Shown: positions 7,955-15,808 of the stretch, in pieces
Layout: every line of letters begins with the position of its first letter
How positions within the stretch are numbered: the first letter of the stretch is position 1
Source of the DNA: CAZUDI01 sp964618975
GTDB lineage: Bacteria > Desulfobacterota > Desulfomonilia > UBA1062
Reading direction: 5' to 3'
Assembly (NCBI GenBank): GCA_964618975.1
Contig: CAZUDI010000011.1
Location: forward strand, 1-64,000
Length of the DNA stretch: 64,000 bases
Position numbers and translations under genes: made by a program
Notes under the pieces: model-generated
What the model was told of the DNA's origin: nothing
What the model saw: only the letters and a program-made list of their open reading frames with translations
Databases searched by the model: none

Positions 7955-8758
7955 ATGCAGAAGAGTGTCTCGGTACTCGATGTTATCGGCAGAAAGGGGA
8001 AGGAGCGTCTCGTCATGGTGACCTCGTACGACTTCACCATGACCCGCATCATCGATGCGGCGGATGTGGATATCATCCTGGTGGGTGATTCGGCTAACAC
8101 GGTCATGGCCGGCGGCGCCACCACCCTGAGCGCGACCATGGACCAGATGATCTACCATACCCGCTGCGTGACGGCGGCCGGACCCCGGGCGCTCGTGGTG
8201 GGGGATATGCCTTTCCTCTCCTATCAGACAGGGACCGGGGATGCCGTGCGCAATGCCGGGCGCTTCCTCCAGGAGGCCGGCGCCCAGGCCGTGAAGCTCG
8301 AGGGCGGGTTGCGGGTGATCGAGCAGGTCAAGGCCATCGTCAGGGCCGATATCCCGGTCATGGGGCACCTGGGGCTCACGCCCCAGTCGGTGCACGCCTT
8401 CGGCGGGCACAAGGTCCAGGGGCGCGGGGACAAGGCGGCCGAGCTGCTCAAGCAAAACGCTCTGGCCCTGCAGGATGCGGGGGTCTTCGCCATTGTGTTC
8501 GAGTGCGTGCCCTCGCCTGTGGCCCGGGACATCACCGCCGCCCTGGAGATTCCCACCATCGGCATCGGGGCCGGTCCTCACTGCGACGGACAGGTGCTCG
8601 TGATCCAGGATCTGTTGGGCATGTTCACCGAGTTCAAACCACGCTTTGTAAAGAATTATGCCCGGCTTTACGACGTCATCCGCGACGCGCTGAATGCCTA
8701 TGCCGGTGAGGTGCGTGAGGGCACCTTCCCGGATGACGAGCACAGCTTCGCTCAATAG
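7955..8758 (+). CDS. panB: 3-methyl-2-oxobutanoate hydroxymethyltransferase
   Basis: A 267-residue PanB, which transfers a hydroxymethyl group from methylenetetrahydrofolate to alpha-ketoisovalerate to form ketopantoate, the first committed step of pantothenate and CoA synthesis. The (beta/alpha)8 barrel motifs are intact: MVTSYDFTMTR, ILVGDSANTVMAG (Mg/substrate), KLEGG, GHLGLTPQS and IGIGAGPHCDGQVLV. The length is typical. ATG at 7955 is fixed by the AAGGAGG six bases upstream, although the frame is open further 5'. It is followed 55 bases later by panC in the same orientation, forming the usual pathway operon. Confidence 0.95.
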   Translation: MQKSVSVLDVIGRKGKERLVMVTSYDFTMTRIIDAADVDIILVGDSANTVMAGGATTLSATMDQMIYHTRCVTAAGPRALVVGDMPFLSYQTGTGDAVRNAGRFLQEAGAQAVKLEGGLRVIEQVKAIVRADIPVMGHLGLTPQSVHAFGGHKVQGRGDKAAELLKQNALALQDAGVFAIVFECVPSPVARDITAALEIPTIGIGAGPHCDGQVLVIQDLLGMFTEFKPRFVKNYARLYDVIRDALNAYAGEVREGTFPDDEHSFAQ

Positions 8759-8813
8759 GGCGCACTACCCGGGTATGCCGTCAGGCGCACGCGCGAATTT
8801 AGGGGATAAAGGT

Positions 8814-9659
8814 ATGCAGATCATCGAGACCATCGCGGCCATGAAGGCCTCTGTACGTGAGATCAAGGCCCAGGGCGGGACCATTGCGCTGGTGCCCACC
8901 ATGGGCTATCTGCACGAAGGCCACCTGGCGCTCATGCGCGCCGGCCGGGATCTGGCCGACCACCTTTTCATCAGCATCTTCGTCAACCCCACCCAGTTCG
9001 GACCCGCCGAGGACCTGAATAAATACCCCCGTGACCTGGAGCGCGATACGCAGCTGGCGGCCTCGGTGGGGGTCGAGAGCATCTTCTTCCCCTCGCCCGA
9101 CGAGATGTATCCCTCAGGCTATGCGACCTATATCAACGTGGAGGGACTCACCACAGGATTGTGCGGCACCTCGCGGCCCACGCATTTCCGCGGGGTGGCC
9201 ACGGTGGTAGCCAAGCTCTTCAATATCGTTGAGCCGGATGTGGCCGTGTTCGGGCAGAAGGACTACCAGCAGCTGGTGGTGATCGAACGCATGGTGGCCG
9301 ATCTGAACATGCCGGTGAAGATCGTGGCGCACCCCACGGTGCGCGAAGAAGACGGGATCGCCATGAGCTCCCGCAACAAGTACCTGAACCCTGAGGAGCG
9401 CCGGGAGGCCCTGGTTCTTAGCCGTGCCCTCAAGGATGTGAGAAAGGCCCTCGCAGCGGGCCAGCGGGAGGCAAGCGTCCTGAAGGGGTTGGCGCGGGCG
9501 CTCATCGATGACGCGCCCTTGTGCAGCGTGGATTATGTGGAGCTGGTGGATGCCGGGACCCTCGCGCCGGTTGTGAGAGTCGAGGGCCGCTGCGTTCTGG
9601 CCCTGGCGGTCAAGATCGGCGCCACGCGCCTGATCGACAACATACTGCTGGAGGTCTGA
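8814..9659 (+). CDS. panC: Pantothenate synthetase (pantoate--beta-alanine ligase)
   Basis: A 281-residue PanC, which condenses pantoate and beta-alanine with ATP through a pantoyl-adenylate. The class I synthetase-like HEGH motif (34-37 in PTMGYLHEGHLAL), the ISIFVNPTQFGPAEDL block, FGQKDYQQL and the KMSKS-equivalent AMSSRNKYL are all visible. The start at 8814 has an AGGGGATAAAGG-type ribosome site. Its stop overlaps the ATG of a tiny membrane-peptide gene (TGATG). Confidence 0.95.
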   Translation: MQIIETIAAMKASVREIKAQGGTIALVPTMGYLHEGHLALMRAGRDLADHLFISIFVNPTQFGPAEDLNKYPRDLERDTQLAASVGVESIFFPSPDEMYPSGYATYINVEGLTTGLCGTSRPTHFRGVATVVAKLFNIVEPDVAVFGQKDYQQLVVIERMVADLNMPVKIVAHPTVREEDGIAMSSRNKYLNPEERREALVLSRALKDVRKALAAGQREASVLKGLARALIDDAPLCSVDYVELVDAGTLAPVVRVEGRCVLALAVKIGATRLIDNILLEV

Positions 9660-9781
9660 TGCTGGAATTCCGCCCGGATGCGCCCATCGGTCAGCTGCTC
9701 TTCTGGAGTGCGGCCCTGGTGGTGTGGCTTGTCTACCGCGTGACCCACCCTCAGGACAAGGGCCCCAAGGGCCATAAGTGA
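9659..9781 (+). CDS. 40-residue single-pass membrane peptide after panC
   Basis: A small ORF whose ATG overlaps the panC stop codon (TGATG at 9657-9661). The product is 40 residues: a short N-terminal segment, one hydrophobic helix (about 13-26, LLFWSAALVVWLVY) and a basic tail ending KGPKGHK. The translational coupling and clean TM-plus-basic-tail topology support it being a real gene, but no family is recognised and a function in pantothenate metabolism is not implied. Confidence 0.5.
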   Translation: MLEFRPDAPIGQLLFWSAALVVWLVYRVTHPQDKGPKGHK

Positions 9782-9787
9782 GGGGCC

Positions 9788-10105
9788 TCAGCCGAAGATC
9801 TTACCCAGCCGGTCGTAGCCGAGAATTTTCTCGATCACAAGCTCGGCGGCCATGCCGCTGTCGGTGCGCCGCAAAACCCGTGCCGCGCCCCAGAGGATGC
9901 CCTCGACCTCGGGCTCCCCATTCAGGCCGAGTAGATCGATACGGGCCTTCAGGGTCGCGGGAAGCATATCCCCCTGGTTGATTTCCACGTACATGCCCCC
10001 TCTGCTGATGTTGGTGACCCGCCCCTGGATGGGTTTTTTGCCGGCGGCGTCGAAGGTGACCGGGGAGCAGGTGGAAAAGCGTGGATACTTACGTTTTTCA
10101 TCCAT
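9788..10105 (-). CDS. PilZ-domain protein (c-di-GMP receptor)
   Basis: A 105-residue stand-alone PilZ domain. The c-di-GMP-binding signature is complete: the basic RKYPRF (RxxxR) at 5-10 and NISRGGMYVE at 32-41 (D/NxSxxG). It should bind cyclic di-GMP and change partner interaction, probably in motility, exopolysaccharide or surface attachment. It stands alone with its own promoter; a diguanylate cyclase (29.3 kb) and a 700-residue PilZ-like protein (47.5 kb) lie in the same window. Confidence 0.88.
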   Translation of the reverse strand: MDEKRKYPRFSTCSPVTFDAAGKKPIQGRVTNISRGGMYVEINQGDMLPATLKARIDLLGLNGEPEVEGILWGAARVLRRTDSGMAAELVIEKILGYDRLGKIFG

Positions 10106-10197
10106 AAGAGCTCTCCTCTGATGGTTTCATAATCCTGTTCCCTGCCGCAGGCGGCTTCAACAGGGATCCCTGGGTGTTCATATGCCTGATCGCCCCT

Positions 10198-10225
10198 ACT
10201 ATAGCGCACACGCCCGCAATGTCAA
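10198..10225 (-). promoter_or_regulatory. Sigma-70-type promoter for the PilZ gene
   Basis: On the minus strand, TTGACA (10220-10225), a 16-base spacer and TATAGT (10198-10203), about 90 bases upstream of the PilZ ATG. It is close to consensus at both hexamers. Confidence 0.7.
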
Positions 10226-10397
10226 TCTGTCAGAAGATGATGTCGGAAAGGCGTAAGGATATGTTCAGGTACCGGCGCCGTTGCTCGGCGGGACTCTCTG
10301 GGACTGCACCCGCTCACGGGTTATGGTGACCGCCGCCTCCGACGGCCTCTCGAGGCGCTGTTGCATCGTGGGGCTCGAGGGCTTGCGACGACCGCGC

Positions 10398-11531
10398 TCA
10401 GGTGTGCGCGTCGAGGAAGCCCTGAACAATGGAGGAGAGCGCCTTGACATCGGTGAGGAACGAGTCGTGGCCATGATCGGAGAGGATCTCGGCATAGGAC
10501 ATGCGCACGTTGAGCGCACTGAGGAATTTGGCGATCGCCTTGCCCTGGGAGGGCGGATAGAGCCAGTCGGAACTGAAGGAGACCACCAGGCCGCGCTGGG
10601 AAGGCGCAGCGGCGATGCCGCTGCCGCGTGCGCGACCCTTGCCGCGGGAGCGTTTCTCGCCCGTCAGCGAGCTTATGAGGTCGAAATTGTCGATGGCATT
10701 GGTGATGTAGAGGTAGGAGTTGGCGTCGAAACGCTTCACGAAGGAGACGCCCTGATAGTCCAGGTAGTGTTCCACCTCGAAGGAGGGCCGGAAGATGTTG
10801 CCGCCCTGATGTTCGCTGCGAGAGCGCCCGAATTTGGTCTGCATCATTTGTTCCGAGAGGTAGGTGATATGGCCGATCATGCGGGCGATGGAAAGACCCC
10901 GCTCGGGGGGGATTTCATGGTAGTAGTTTCCCTCGTTCCAGCGGGGGTCGGCCATGACGGCGCGGCGGCCCACCTCGTTAAAGGCGATCTGCTGGGCCGA
11001 GTGTTTCATGGTGGAGGCGATGGCGATGAAGGAGGCACACATCTGCGGGTAGTCGCCGAAGAACTGCATGGCCTGCATGCCGCCCATAGACCCGCCGACG
11101 ACGCTCAGCAGGCGCTCGATACCCAGGTGGGCCAGCAGGAGGCGCTGTACCTCCACCATATCGCGGATGCTGATCTCGGGGAAACGCAGGGCATAGGGGG
11201 CCCCGTCGGCCGGATGAGAGGAGGCGGGACCGGTGGTTCCCCGGCACCCGCCCAGGACGTTGGAACAGATAACGAAGTAGCGCTCGGTATCGAAGGCCTT
11301 GCCCGGCCCGATCATGGCATCCCACCACCCCGGCTTGCGATCGCCGGCATGGAAGAAGGCGGCGTGAGCATCGCCGCTCAGGGCGTGCTCGATGAGCACG
11401 GCGTTGGAACGCTCGGCGTTGAGCACCCCGTAGGTCTCATAGGCGATATCCACTCCCGGCAGGCTCGCGCCGTTCTCCAGGGCGAAGGGCCTGTCCACGT
11501 GCAGGCACTGTGGGGTCACGATTTCGCTCAC
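10398..11531 (-). CDS. metX: Homoserine O-acetyltransferase
   Basis: A 377-residue MetX of the alpha/beta-hydrolase fold. It acetylates (or in some Proteobacteria succinylates) homoserine to activate it for sulphur addition. The nucleophile is Ser148 in GGSMGGMQ, the acid Asp322 in SSDWLYPP and the base His355 in GHDSFL. The NVLGGCRGTTGP and GWWDAMIGPG blocks typical of the family are present. It starts inside the metW stop (ATGA overlap) and is last of the nfu-metY-metW-metX operon. Acetyl versus succinyl preference cannot be settled by eye. Confidence 0.93.
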   Translation of the reverse strand: MSEIVTPQCLHVDRPFALENGASLPGVDIAYETYGVLNAERSNAVLIEHALSGDAHAAFFHAGDRKPGWWDAMIGPGKAFDTERYFVICSNVLGGCRGTTGPASSHPADGAPYALRFPEISIRDMVEVQRLLLAHLGIERLLSVVGGSMGGMQAMQFFGDYPQMCASFIAIASTMKHSAQQIAFNEVGRRAVMADPRWNEGNYYHEIPPERGLSIARMIGHITYLSEQMMQTKFGRSRSEHQGGNIFRPSFEVEHYLDYQGVSFVKRFDANSYLYITNAIDNFDLISSLTGEKRSRGKGRARGSGIAAAPSQRGLVVSFSSDWLYPPSQGKAIAKFLSALNVRMSYAEILSDHGHDSFLTDVKALSSIVQGFLDAHT

Positions 11532-12136
11532 CTTAGGCGTTTGAGTTTGAAGATGCCCTCTTGTGCCAGCAGGGTCTTGAGCGGCAGGTCCCCCACAAAG
11601 ATGCGGTTGAAGGGGAGCAGGAAGCAGGCGTCACTCACCGCGAGTTGCATCTCGTCGAGGGTGGCGTAAAATTCCTGCAGGGAGACGAAGCGGATCACCG
11701 GTGTATCGTGCCAGGCCCCTGCGGGGCGGATAAGGGCGCTGACGCGACCCGCGCACAGCACACGCAAACGGTTGCGGATGTAACCGAAGTTCGAGACCGT
11801 GATGATGGCGTATTCCCCCACGCGGAGCATCTCGCGCATCACCAGGGAGGGGTGGGAAATCTCCTGCAGGGTGGCGTTCAGGATGACGTAGTCGAAGCTG
11901 GCGTCATCCCAGTAGGAGAGATCCTGATTGATGTCGGCCTGGTAGACGCTGAGGCCTTTTCTCAGGCACTGCACGAGCATGTCCTGGGAGCGCTCCACGC
12001 CGATCCCCTTCACGGCCTTGCTCTCGATGAGGGCCTTGAGCAGGGTGCCATTGCCGCAGCCGAGGTCGAGCACACGTGCCCCGGGGCGGATCCAGTCCGC
12101 GATGATGAGGTGGTTGCGTGCGATCAGGCTCGCCAT
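11528..12136 (-). CDS. metW: Methionine biosynthesis protein MetW
   Basis: A 202-residue Rossmann-fold, SAM-methyltransferase-like protein. It carries the glycine-rich motif VLDLGCGNG (22-30), GVERSQDML, and the family block LNATLQEISHPSLVMREMLRVG. MetW is regularly paired with MetX in Proteobacteria and is thought to be needed for MetX activity rather than to act as a methyltransferase. It starts one base after the end of metY and overlaps metX by four bases. Confidence 0.93.
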   Translation of the reverse strand: MASLIARNHLIIADWIRPGARVLDLGCGNGTLLKALIESKAVKGIGVERSQDMLVQCLRKGLSVYQADINQDLSYWDDASFDYVILNATLQEISHPSLVMREMLRVGEYAIITVSNFGYIRNRLRVLCAGRVSALIRPAGAWHDTPVIRFVSLQEFYATLDEMQLAVSDACFLLPFNRIFVGDLPLKTLLAQEGIFKLKRLR

Positions 12137-13393
12137 CTAGAGTGCTTCCAGGGCCTGTGCGAGATCCTCCCGGAGGTCGTCTATGTCCTCGATGCCGACG
12201 CTCAGGCGCAGCATCTCGGGACGGATACCGGATAGGTGCCGCTGCTCATCCGAGAGCTGCTGATGCGTGGTGGAGGCGGGATGGATGATCAGGCTGCGGG
12301 TGTCCCCGATATTGGCCAGGTGGGTGAAGAGCCTCAGGCCGTCCACGACCTTGCGGGCGGCCTGAGGCCCGCCGGAGGGCCCGAAAGAGATGATGCCCCC
12401 ATAGCCGTGAGGCAGACAGCGCCGGGCCAGATCGTGGTCGGGGTGCTCCGCAAGCCCGGGGTAGTTCACCCAGGCCACACGGGGATGGACCTTGAGGAAA
12501 CTGGCCAGCGCCAGGGCGTTGTCGCAGTGTTTGTGCATCCTCAGGCTCAGGGTTTCGATGCCCATGAGGATGGTGAAGGCGTTGAAAGGGGACAGGCAGC
12601 CGCCGGTATCCCGCAGGAGCACCTGTCGGAGGCGCTCGATATAGGCCGCCTTTCCGTAGTCCTGCGAGAAGTCGGGGACGCTGTCCCTGCCGCCAAGGCG
12701 CGGGAAGTCGCGCCAGTCGAAGCGCCCCGCATCCGTGACCGAGCCCCCGATGGACAGACCGTGGCCGCCCATGAACTTGGTGAGCGAGTGCACTACGATG
12801 TCGGCCCCGTGCTCGATGGGCCGCATCAGGTATGGAGTCGTGACCGTGCTGTCCACGACCAGCGGTACCCCGTGCGCATGGGCGATCCCGGAGAGCATCC
12901 CGAGATCGGCCACGGTGTTCATGGGGTTGCCGATGGTCTCAGTAAAGAGCGCGCGGGTGCGCTCCGTGAAGAGGGCCTCGATGTGCCCCCGGTCGCGGAT
13001 GTCCACCAGATGCACGCGGATGCCCATGTCCTTGAAGATGCCCTGGAAGAGATGGGTCGTGCCGCCGTAGAGGGCCTGGGAGGCGATGACCTCGTCACCG
13101 GGGCCGGCCAGATTGAGGAGGGCGTAGAAGATCGCCGTGGTGCCTGACGAGGTGGCTACCGTGGCGATCCCGTCCTCCAGGGCACTCAGGCGCCTTTCGA
13201 GTACCGCAGTGGTGGGGTTGCCGATGCGGGAATAGATGTTGCCCGTCTGCCGCCCGGCAAAGAGGTCCGCCGCATGCCCGGAGTCGTTGAAGACGAACGC
13301 GGCGCTCTGATATATGGGAACCGCACTGGCGCAGGTGTTGCCCTCCGGCGCCTGACCTGCGTGAACCTGCAGCGTGTCGAATCTGTAACCCAT
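12137..13393 (-). CDS. metY: O-acetylhomoserine aminocarboxypropyltransferase (sulfhydrylase)
   Basis: A 418-residue PLP enzyme that replaces the acyl group of acyl-homoserine with sulphide to give homocysteine. The PLP lysine is Lys206 in SLTKFMGGHG, with Asp181 (VVDSTVTTPYLM) for the ring nitrogen, Tyr54/Arg56 in IYSRIGNPT and the phosphate loop TSSGTTA. The length and the insert near 215-235 (FDWRDFPRLGGRDSVPDF) mark the sulfhydrylase rather than cystathionine synthase branch. It is the first met gene, 34 bases after the small Nfu-like gene, and ends one base before metW. Confidence 0.92.
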   Translation of the reverse strand: MGYRFDTLQVHAGQAPEGNTCASAVPIYQSAAFVFNDSGHAADLFAGRQTGNIYSRIGNPTTAVLERRLSALEDGIATVATSSGTTAIFYALLNLAGPGDEVIASQALYGGTTHLFQGIFKDMGIRVHLVDIRDRGHIEALFTERTRALFTETIGNPMNTVADLGMLSGIAHAHGVPLVVDSTVTTPYLMRPIEHGADIVVHSLTKFMGGHGLSIGGSVTDAGRFDWRDFPRLGGRDSVPDFSQDYGKAAYIERLRQVLLRDTGGCLSPFNAFTILMGIETLSLRMHKHCDNALALASFLKVHPRVAWVNYPGLAEHPDHDLARRCLPHGYGGIISFGPSGGPQAARKVVDGLRLFTHLANIGDTRSLIIHPASTTHQQLSDEQRHLSGIRPEMLRLSVGIEDIDDLREDLAQALEAL

Positions 13394-13427
13394 ATCGCTT
13401 TCCTGTATGCGCTATCCCCCTGGAGCC

Positions 13428-13658
13428 TCAGACGGATTCCACGGACGTGACCGAGGGGACCTCGCTTTTGAGCACCTTCTCGATGAAGTTTTTGAGGGTG
13501 AGGGTGGCCATGGGACAGCCGCCGCAGGCCCCTTTCAGGCGCACCTGCACCACACCGTCGACACCCACATCCACCAGTTCCACGTCGCCTCCGTCACGCT
13601 TAAGGGCCTCCCGCGTCATCTCCAGCGCCTTTTCCACCTGCAAGCGATCGATGGCCAT
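13428..13658 (-). CDS. NifU C-terminal-domain (Nfu) iron-sulfur carrier
   Basis: A 76-residue stand-alone Nfu domain. The conserved GACGGCPMA (C45 and C48) holds a 4Fe-4S or similar cluster at a dimer interface for delivery to client enzymes. The AGGAGG ribosome site lies 6 bases before the ATG. It leads the methionine operon; a link to sulphide assimilation or to maturation of an Fe-S enzyme is inferred from context only. Confidence 0.9.
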   Translation of the reverse strand: MAIDRLQVEKALEMTREALKRDGGDVELVDVGVDGVVQVRLKGACGGCPMATLTLKNFIEKVLKSEVPSVTSVESV

Positions 13659-13677
13659 GCTTTTCCTCCTGTCTTTT

Positions 13678-13758
13678 CCCCCGTGAGGGGGAGATACTAG
13701 CCGCTGGGGGTCGCACCCCCTTGCCTATTGTGTCGGCAAGGAGGGTTCCGGACCCTCC
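13678..13758 (-). promoter_or_regulatory. Hairpin-rich 5' leader of the nfu-metYWX operon
   Basis: Four consecutive inverted repeats lie between promoter and gene: GGAGGGT/ACCCTCC (13740-13746 with 13752-13758), TTGCC/GGCAA (13721-13725 with 13735-13739), GGGGGT/ACCCCC (13706-13711 with 13715-13720) and CCCCC/GGGGG (13678-13682 with 13687-13691). The G and C runs of the last two could pair in a mutually exclusive way. It does not match a SAM or SAH riboswitch that I know, and it is also a diverged copy of the dispersed repeat. Confidence 0.5.
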
Positions 13759-13780
13759 CTGGGGTTCTTGTCCTGATCTC
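13697..13780 (+). repeat. Dispersed palindromic repeat, diverged copy 3 (forward)
   Basis: It keeps CTAGCCG, GGGGTCG, CCTTGCC and CCCTGGGGTTC in the order of the repeat family, but with changed stems. It lies within the leader of the methionine operon. Confidence 0.5.
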
Positions 13781-13808
13781 CTTATAGGTCTTCCGGTACC
13801 CTGGTCAA
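13781..13808 (-). promoter_or_regulatory. Sigma-70-type promoter for nfu-metYWX
   Basis: On the minus strand, TTGACC (13803-13808), a 16-base spacer and TATAAG (13781-13786). Transcription would begin near 13774, giving a leader of about 115 bases. Confidence 0.68.
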
Positions 13809-13826
13809 GGGGCAAGTGCGCAGGCT

Positions 13827-13855
13827 TTGACAGGGACTCGCTTTTGGGCTAGGGA
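13827..13855 (+). promoter_or_regulatory. Weak candidate promoter for the MATE gene
   Basis: TTGACA (13827-13832), a 17-base spacer, then TAGGGA. The -35 is perfect and the -10 is poor. It is divergent from the methionine promoter and about 175 bases before the MATE start. Confidence 0.4.
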
Positions 13856-14029
13856 TGCTTGTGCGCTCCCTTATGGGAGCGCGGGTGAGGATATCGGGGG
13901 AATGCTCTACAGACAGGCCAGCAGGCGTGAACACACATCCCGTGTGCCGAGGTCGGGACACGGAGGCTCAACCGACCCGCGCTGCCGGAAGGTCCCCGGG
14001 CACAGGACCGTTCCCGCCCGGGGTGTTCT

Positions 14030-15466
14030 ATGACGGATACACCCCTCTCGCGCCGCTGGAGTGCCCCGGGGGGCTACACCGAGGTGCTGGGCATGGCCCT
14101 GCCCCTCATCCTTTCCACCAGTGCCTGGTCGGTGCAGCACTTCGTGGACCGCATGTTCCTGACCTGGTACGCCCCCGAGGCGGTGGCGGCGGCCATGCCC
14201 GCCGGCATGCTGAACTTCGCGCTCATGAGCCTTTTCATCGGCACGGCCAGCTATGTGGGCACCTTCGTGGCCCAGTATTATGGGGCGGGCCATACGGAGC
14301 GCATCGGGGCGGTGCTGTGGCAGGGTCTGTACATCGCGCTCATCGGCGGGGTGGCCATGGCCTTGTGTGCGCCCCTGGCCGGAGATATATTCGCGTGGGC
14401 GGGACACACGCAGAGAGTGCAGCGCTATGAGGTGGTCTATTTCCAGGTCCTGTGTCTGGGGGCCGCTCCGGTGATCGCCTCTTCGGCCCTGGCGGGTTTC
14501 TTCTCGGGCCTGGGCCGGCCCTGGCCCGTGATGTGGATCAATGTGCTGGCCACGGCTGTGAACCTGGTGCTCGATTATGTGCTCATCTTCGGGAGGTGGG
14601 GCTTGCCGGAGATGGGCATCGGTGGCGCGGCCCTGGCGAGCGTGCTCTCGGGTGTGTTCTCCGCGGTCGTGTATGCCGGGCTGGTCTTTCGCGCCCCGCA
14701 TACATACGACTTCGGCACCCTCAGGGGCTGGCGGCCTGATCGGGAGCTCTTTGGGAGGGTGCTGCGCTACGGCCTGCCCTCGGGGGTGCAGTTCTTCCTG
14801 GACATGGCAGGCTTTACGGCCTTCATCCTGCTGGTGGGCCGTCTGGGGACCATGAGCCTGGCGGCCACGACGATCGCCTTCAACATCAACACGCTGGCCT
14901 TCATGCCCATGATCGGGCTGGGGATCGCCATCTCGGTCCTGGTGGGGCAGTACCTCGGGGGAGGACGGCCTGACCTGGCCGAGCAGAGCACCTGGTCGGG
15001 TTTTCACCTCACCCTGGTCTACACCATCACCATCGCCGCGTGCTATGTGCTCATCCCGCAGGTCTTCATCGCGCCCTTTGCCGTCGGCTCTCAGGCGCCA
15101 CAGAGCGAGCCCATGTTCGCCCTGGCCGTGGTGCTGCTGCGCTTCGTGGCGCTCTACAGCGTCTTCGATGCCATGAATATCGTCTTCGCCTCGGCCATCA
15201 AGGGGGCGGGCGACACGCGTTTCGTCATGGGCATGATCCTCCTGATCTCGCTTTTGGGGCTGGTCCTGCCCACCTACCTGGCCGTGGGGCTCCTGCACGC
15301 CGGGCTCATGACCTGCTGGATCATCGTCACGGCCTACGTGAGTATCCTCGGCCTGGCCTTCTTCTGGCGCTTCAGGGGGGGCAAATGGAAGGCCATGCGC
15401 GTGATCGAGGAGAGCGTGCCCCATATCTGCCCGACCTGCCCGGAAAATCCCATAGGCGAGCCCTAG
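14030..15466 (+). CDS. MATE-family multidrug/organic cation exporter
   Basis: A 478-residue polytopic inner-membrane protein with about twelve hydrophobic segments in two homologous halves. It begins with the family landmark GMALPLILSTSAWSVQHFVDRMFL and repeats the pattern near 250 (LRYGLPSGVQFFLDMAGFTAF). MATE proteins export drugs or metabolites in exchange for Na+ or H+. The length is typical of the family. The ribosome site is weak (GGGGTGTTCT). The gene is monocistronic, so the substrate is unknown. Confidence 0.9.
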   Translation: MTDTPLSRRWSAPGGYTEVLGMALPLILSTSAWSVQHFVDRMFLTWYAPEAVAAAMPAGMLNFALMSLFIGTASYVGTFVAQYYGAGHTERIGAVLWQGLYIALIGGVAMALCAPLAGDIFAWAGHTQRVQRYEVVYFQVLCLGAAPVIASSALAGFFSGLGRPWPVMWINVLATAVNLVLDYVLIFGRWGLPEMGIGGAALASVLSGVFSAVVYAGLVFRAPHTYDFGTLRGWRPDRELFGRVLRYGLPSGVQFFLDMAGFTAFILLVGRLGTMSLAATTIAFNINTLAFMPMIGLGIAISVLVGQYLGGGRPDLAEQSTWSGFHLTLVYTITIAACYVLIPQVFIAPFAVGSQAPQSEPMFALAVVLLRFVALYSVFDAMNIVFASAIKGAGDTRFVMGMILLISLLGLVLPTYLAVGLLHAGLMTCWIIVTAYVSILGLAFFWRFRGGKWKAMRVIEESVPHICPTCPENPIGEP

Positions 15467-15808
15467 TCAGATAAGCACGCATACATCATGGGACACAGAT
15501 CAAGATGATGAGAGCGACTTGATTTGACTGGGGGAAACATCGTGAAAGCAGACGATTGCCTCGTCATTTGCAAATTCTATGGGAGATCCCCTCAAGAAGA
15601 TAAATCGCTTGAGGGTTGAATTCCCTGCTGCTTGCGGCGACCAGCAGTGTTCAGGGCTTACCCTGGGGTTCACACCCCTGATTCGCCAGGGGCCGCATTC
15701 TCCTATCGCTTACGGTGGCAAGGAAGGGCCCGGGATGGACCTCGTGATCAAGGCGGATCTCTGCGGTGATTTTGCTTGGCCAGAGCTGTCTGCACGCTCA
15801 CTGAGAGT
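15467..15808. other. Convergent intergenic region with repeat copy
   Basis: About 340 bases between the ends of the MATE and modC genes. It contains dispersed repeat copy 4 and nothing else recognised. Confidence 0.5.
15601..15686 (+). repeat. Dispersed palindromic repeat, copy 4 (forward)
   Basis: A well-preserved copy: TAAATCGCTTGAGGG, TTGAATTCCC, CTGCTTGCGG, CAGGGCTTACCCTGGGGTTC, ACACCCCTGATTC. Confidence 0.8.

Noticed and set aside
10281..11669. Long open frame antisense to metX
   Set aside because: Shadow frame; metX and metW on the other strand are clear and fully co-oriented.
13659..13808. SAM or SAH riboswitch before the methionine operon
   Set aside because: The conserved core sequences of SAM-I, SAM-II and SAH classes were not found; only generic hairpins are present.
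13907..15424. Long open frame antisense to the MATE gene
   Set aside because: Shadow of a GC-rich coding strand; the product is low-complexity His/Gly-rich and the plus-strand MATE gene is unambiguous.
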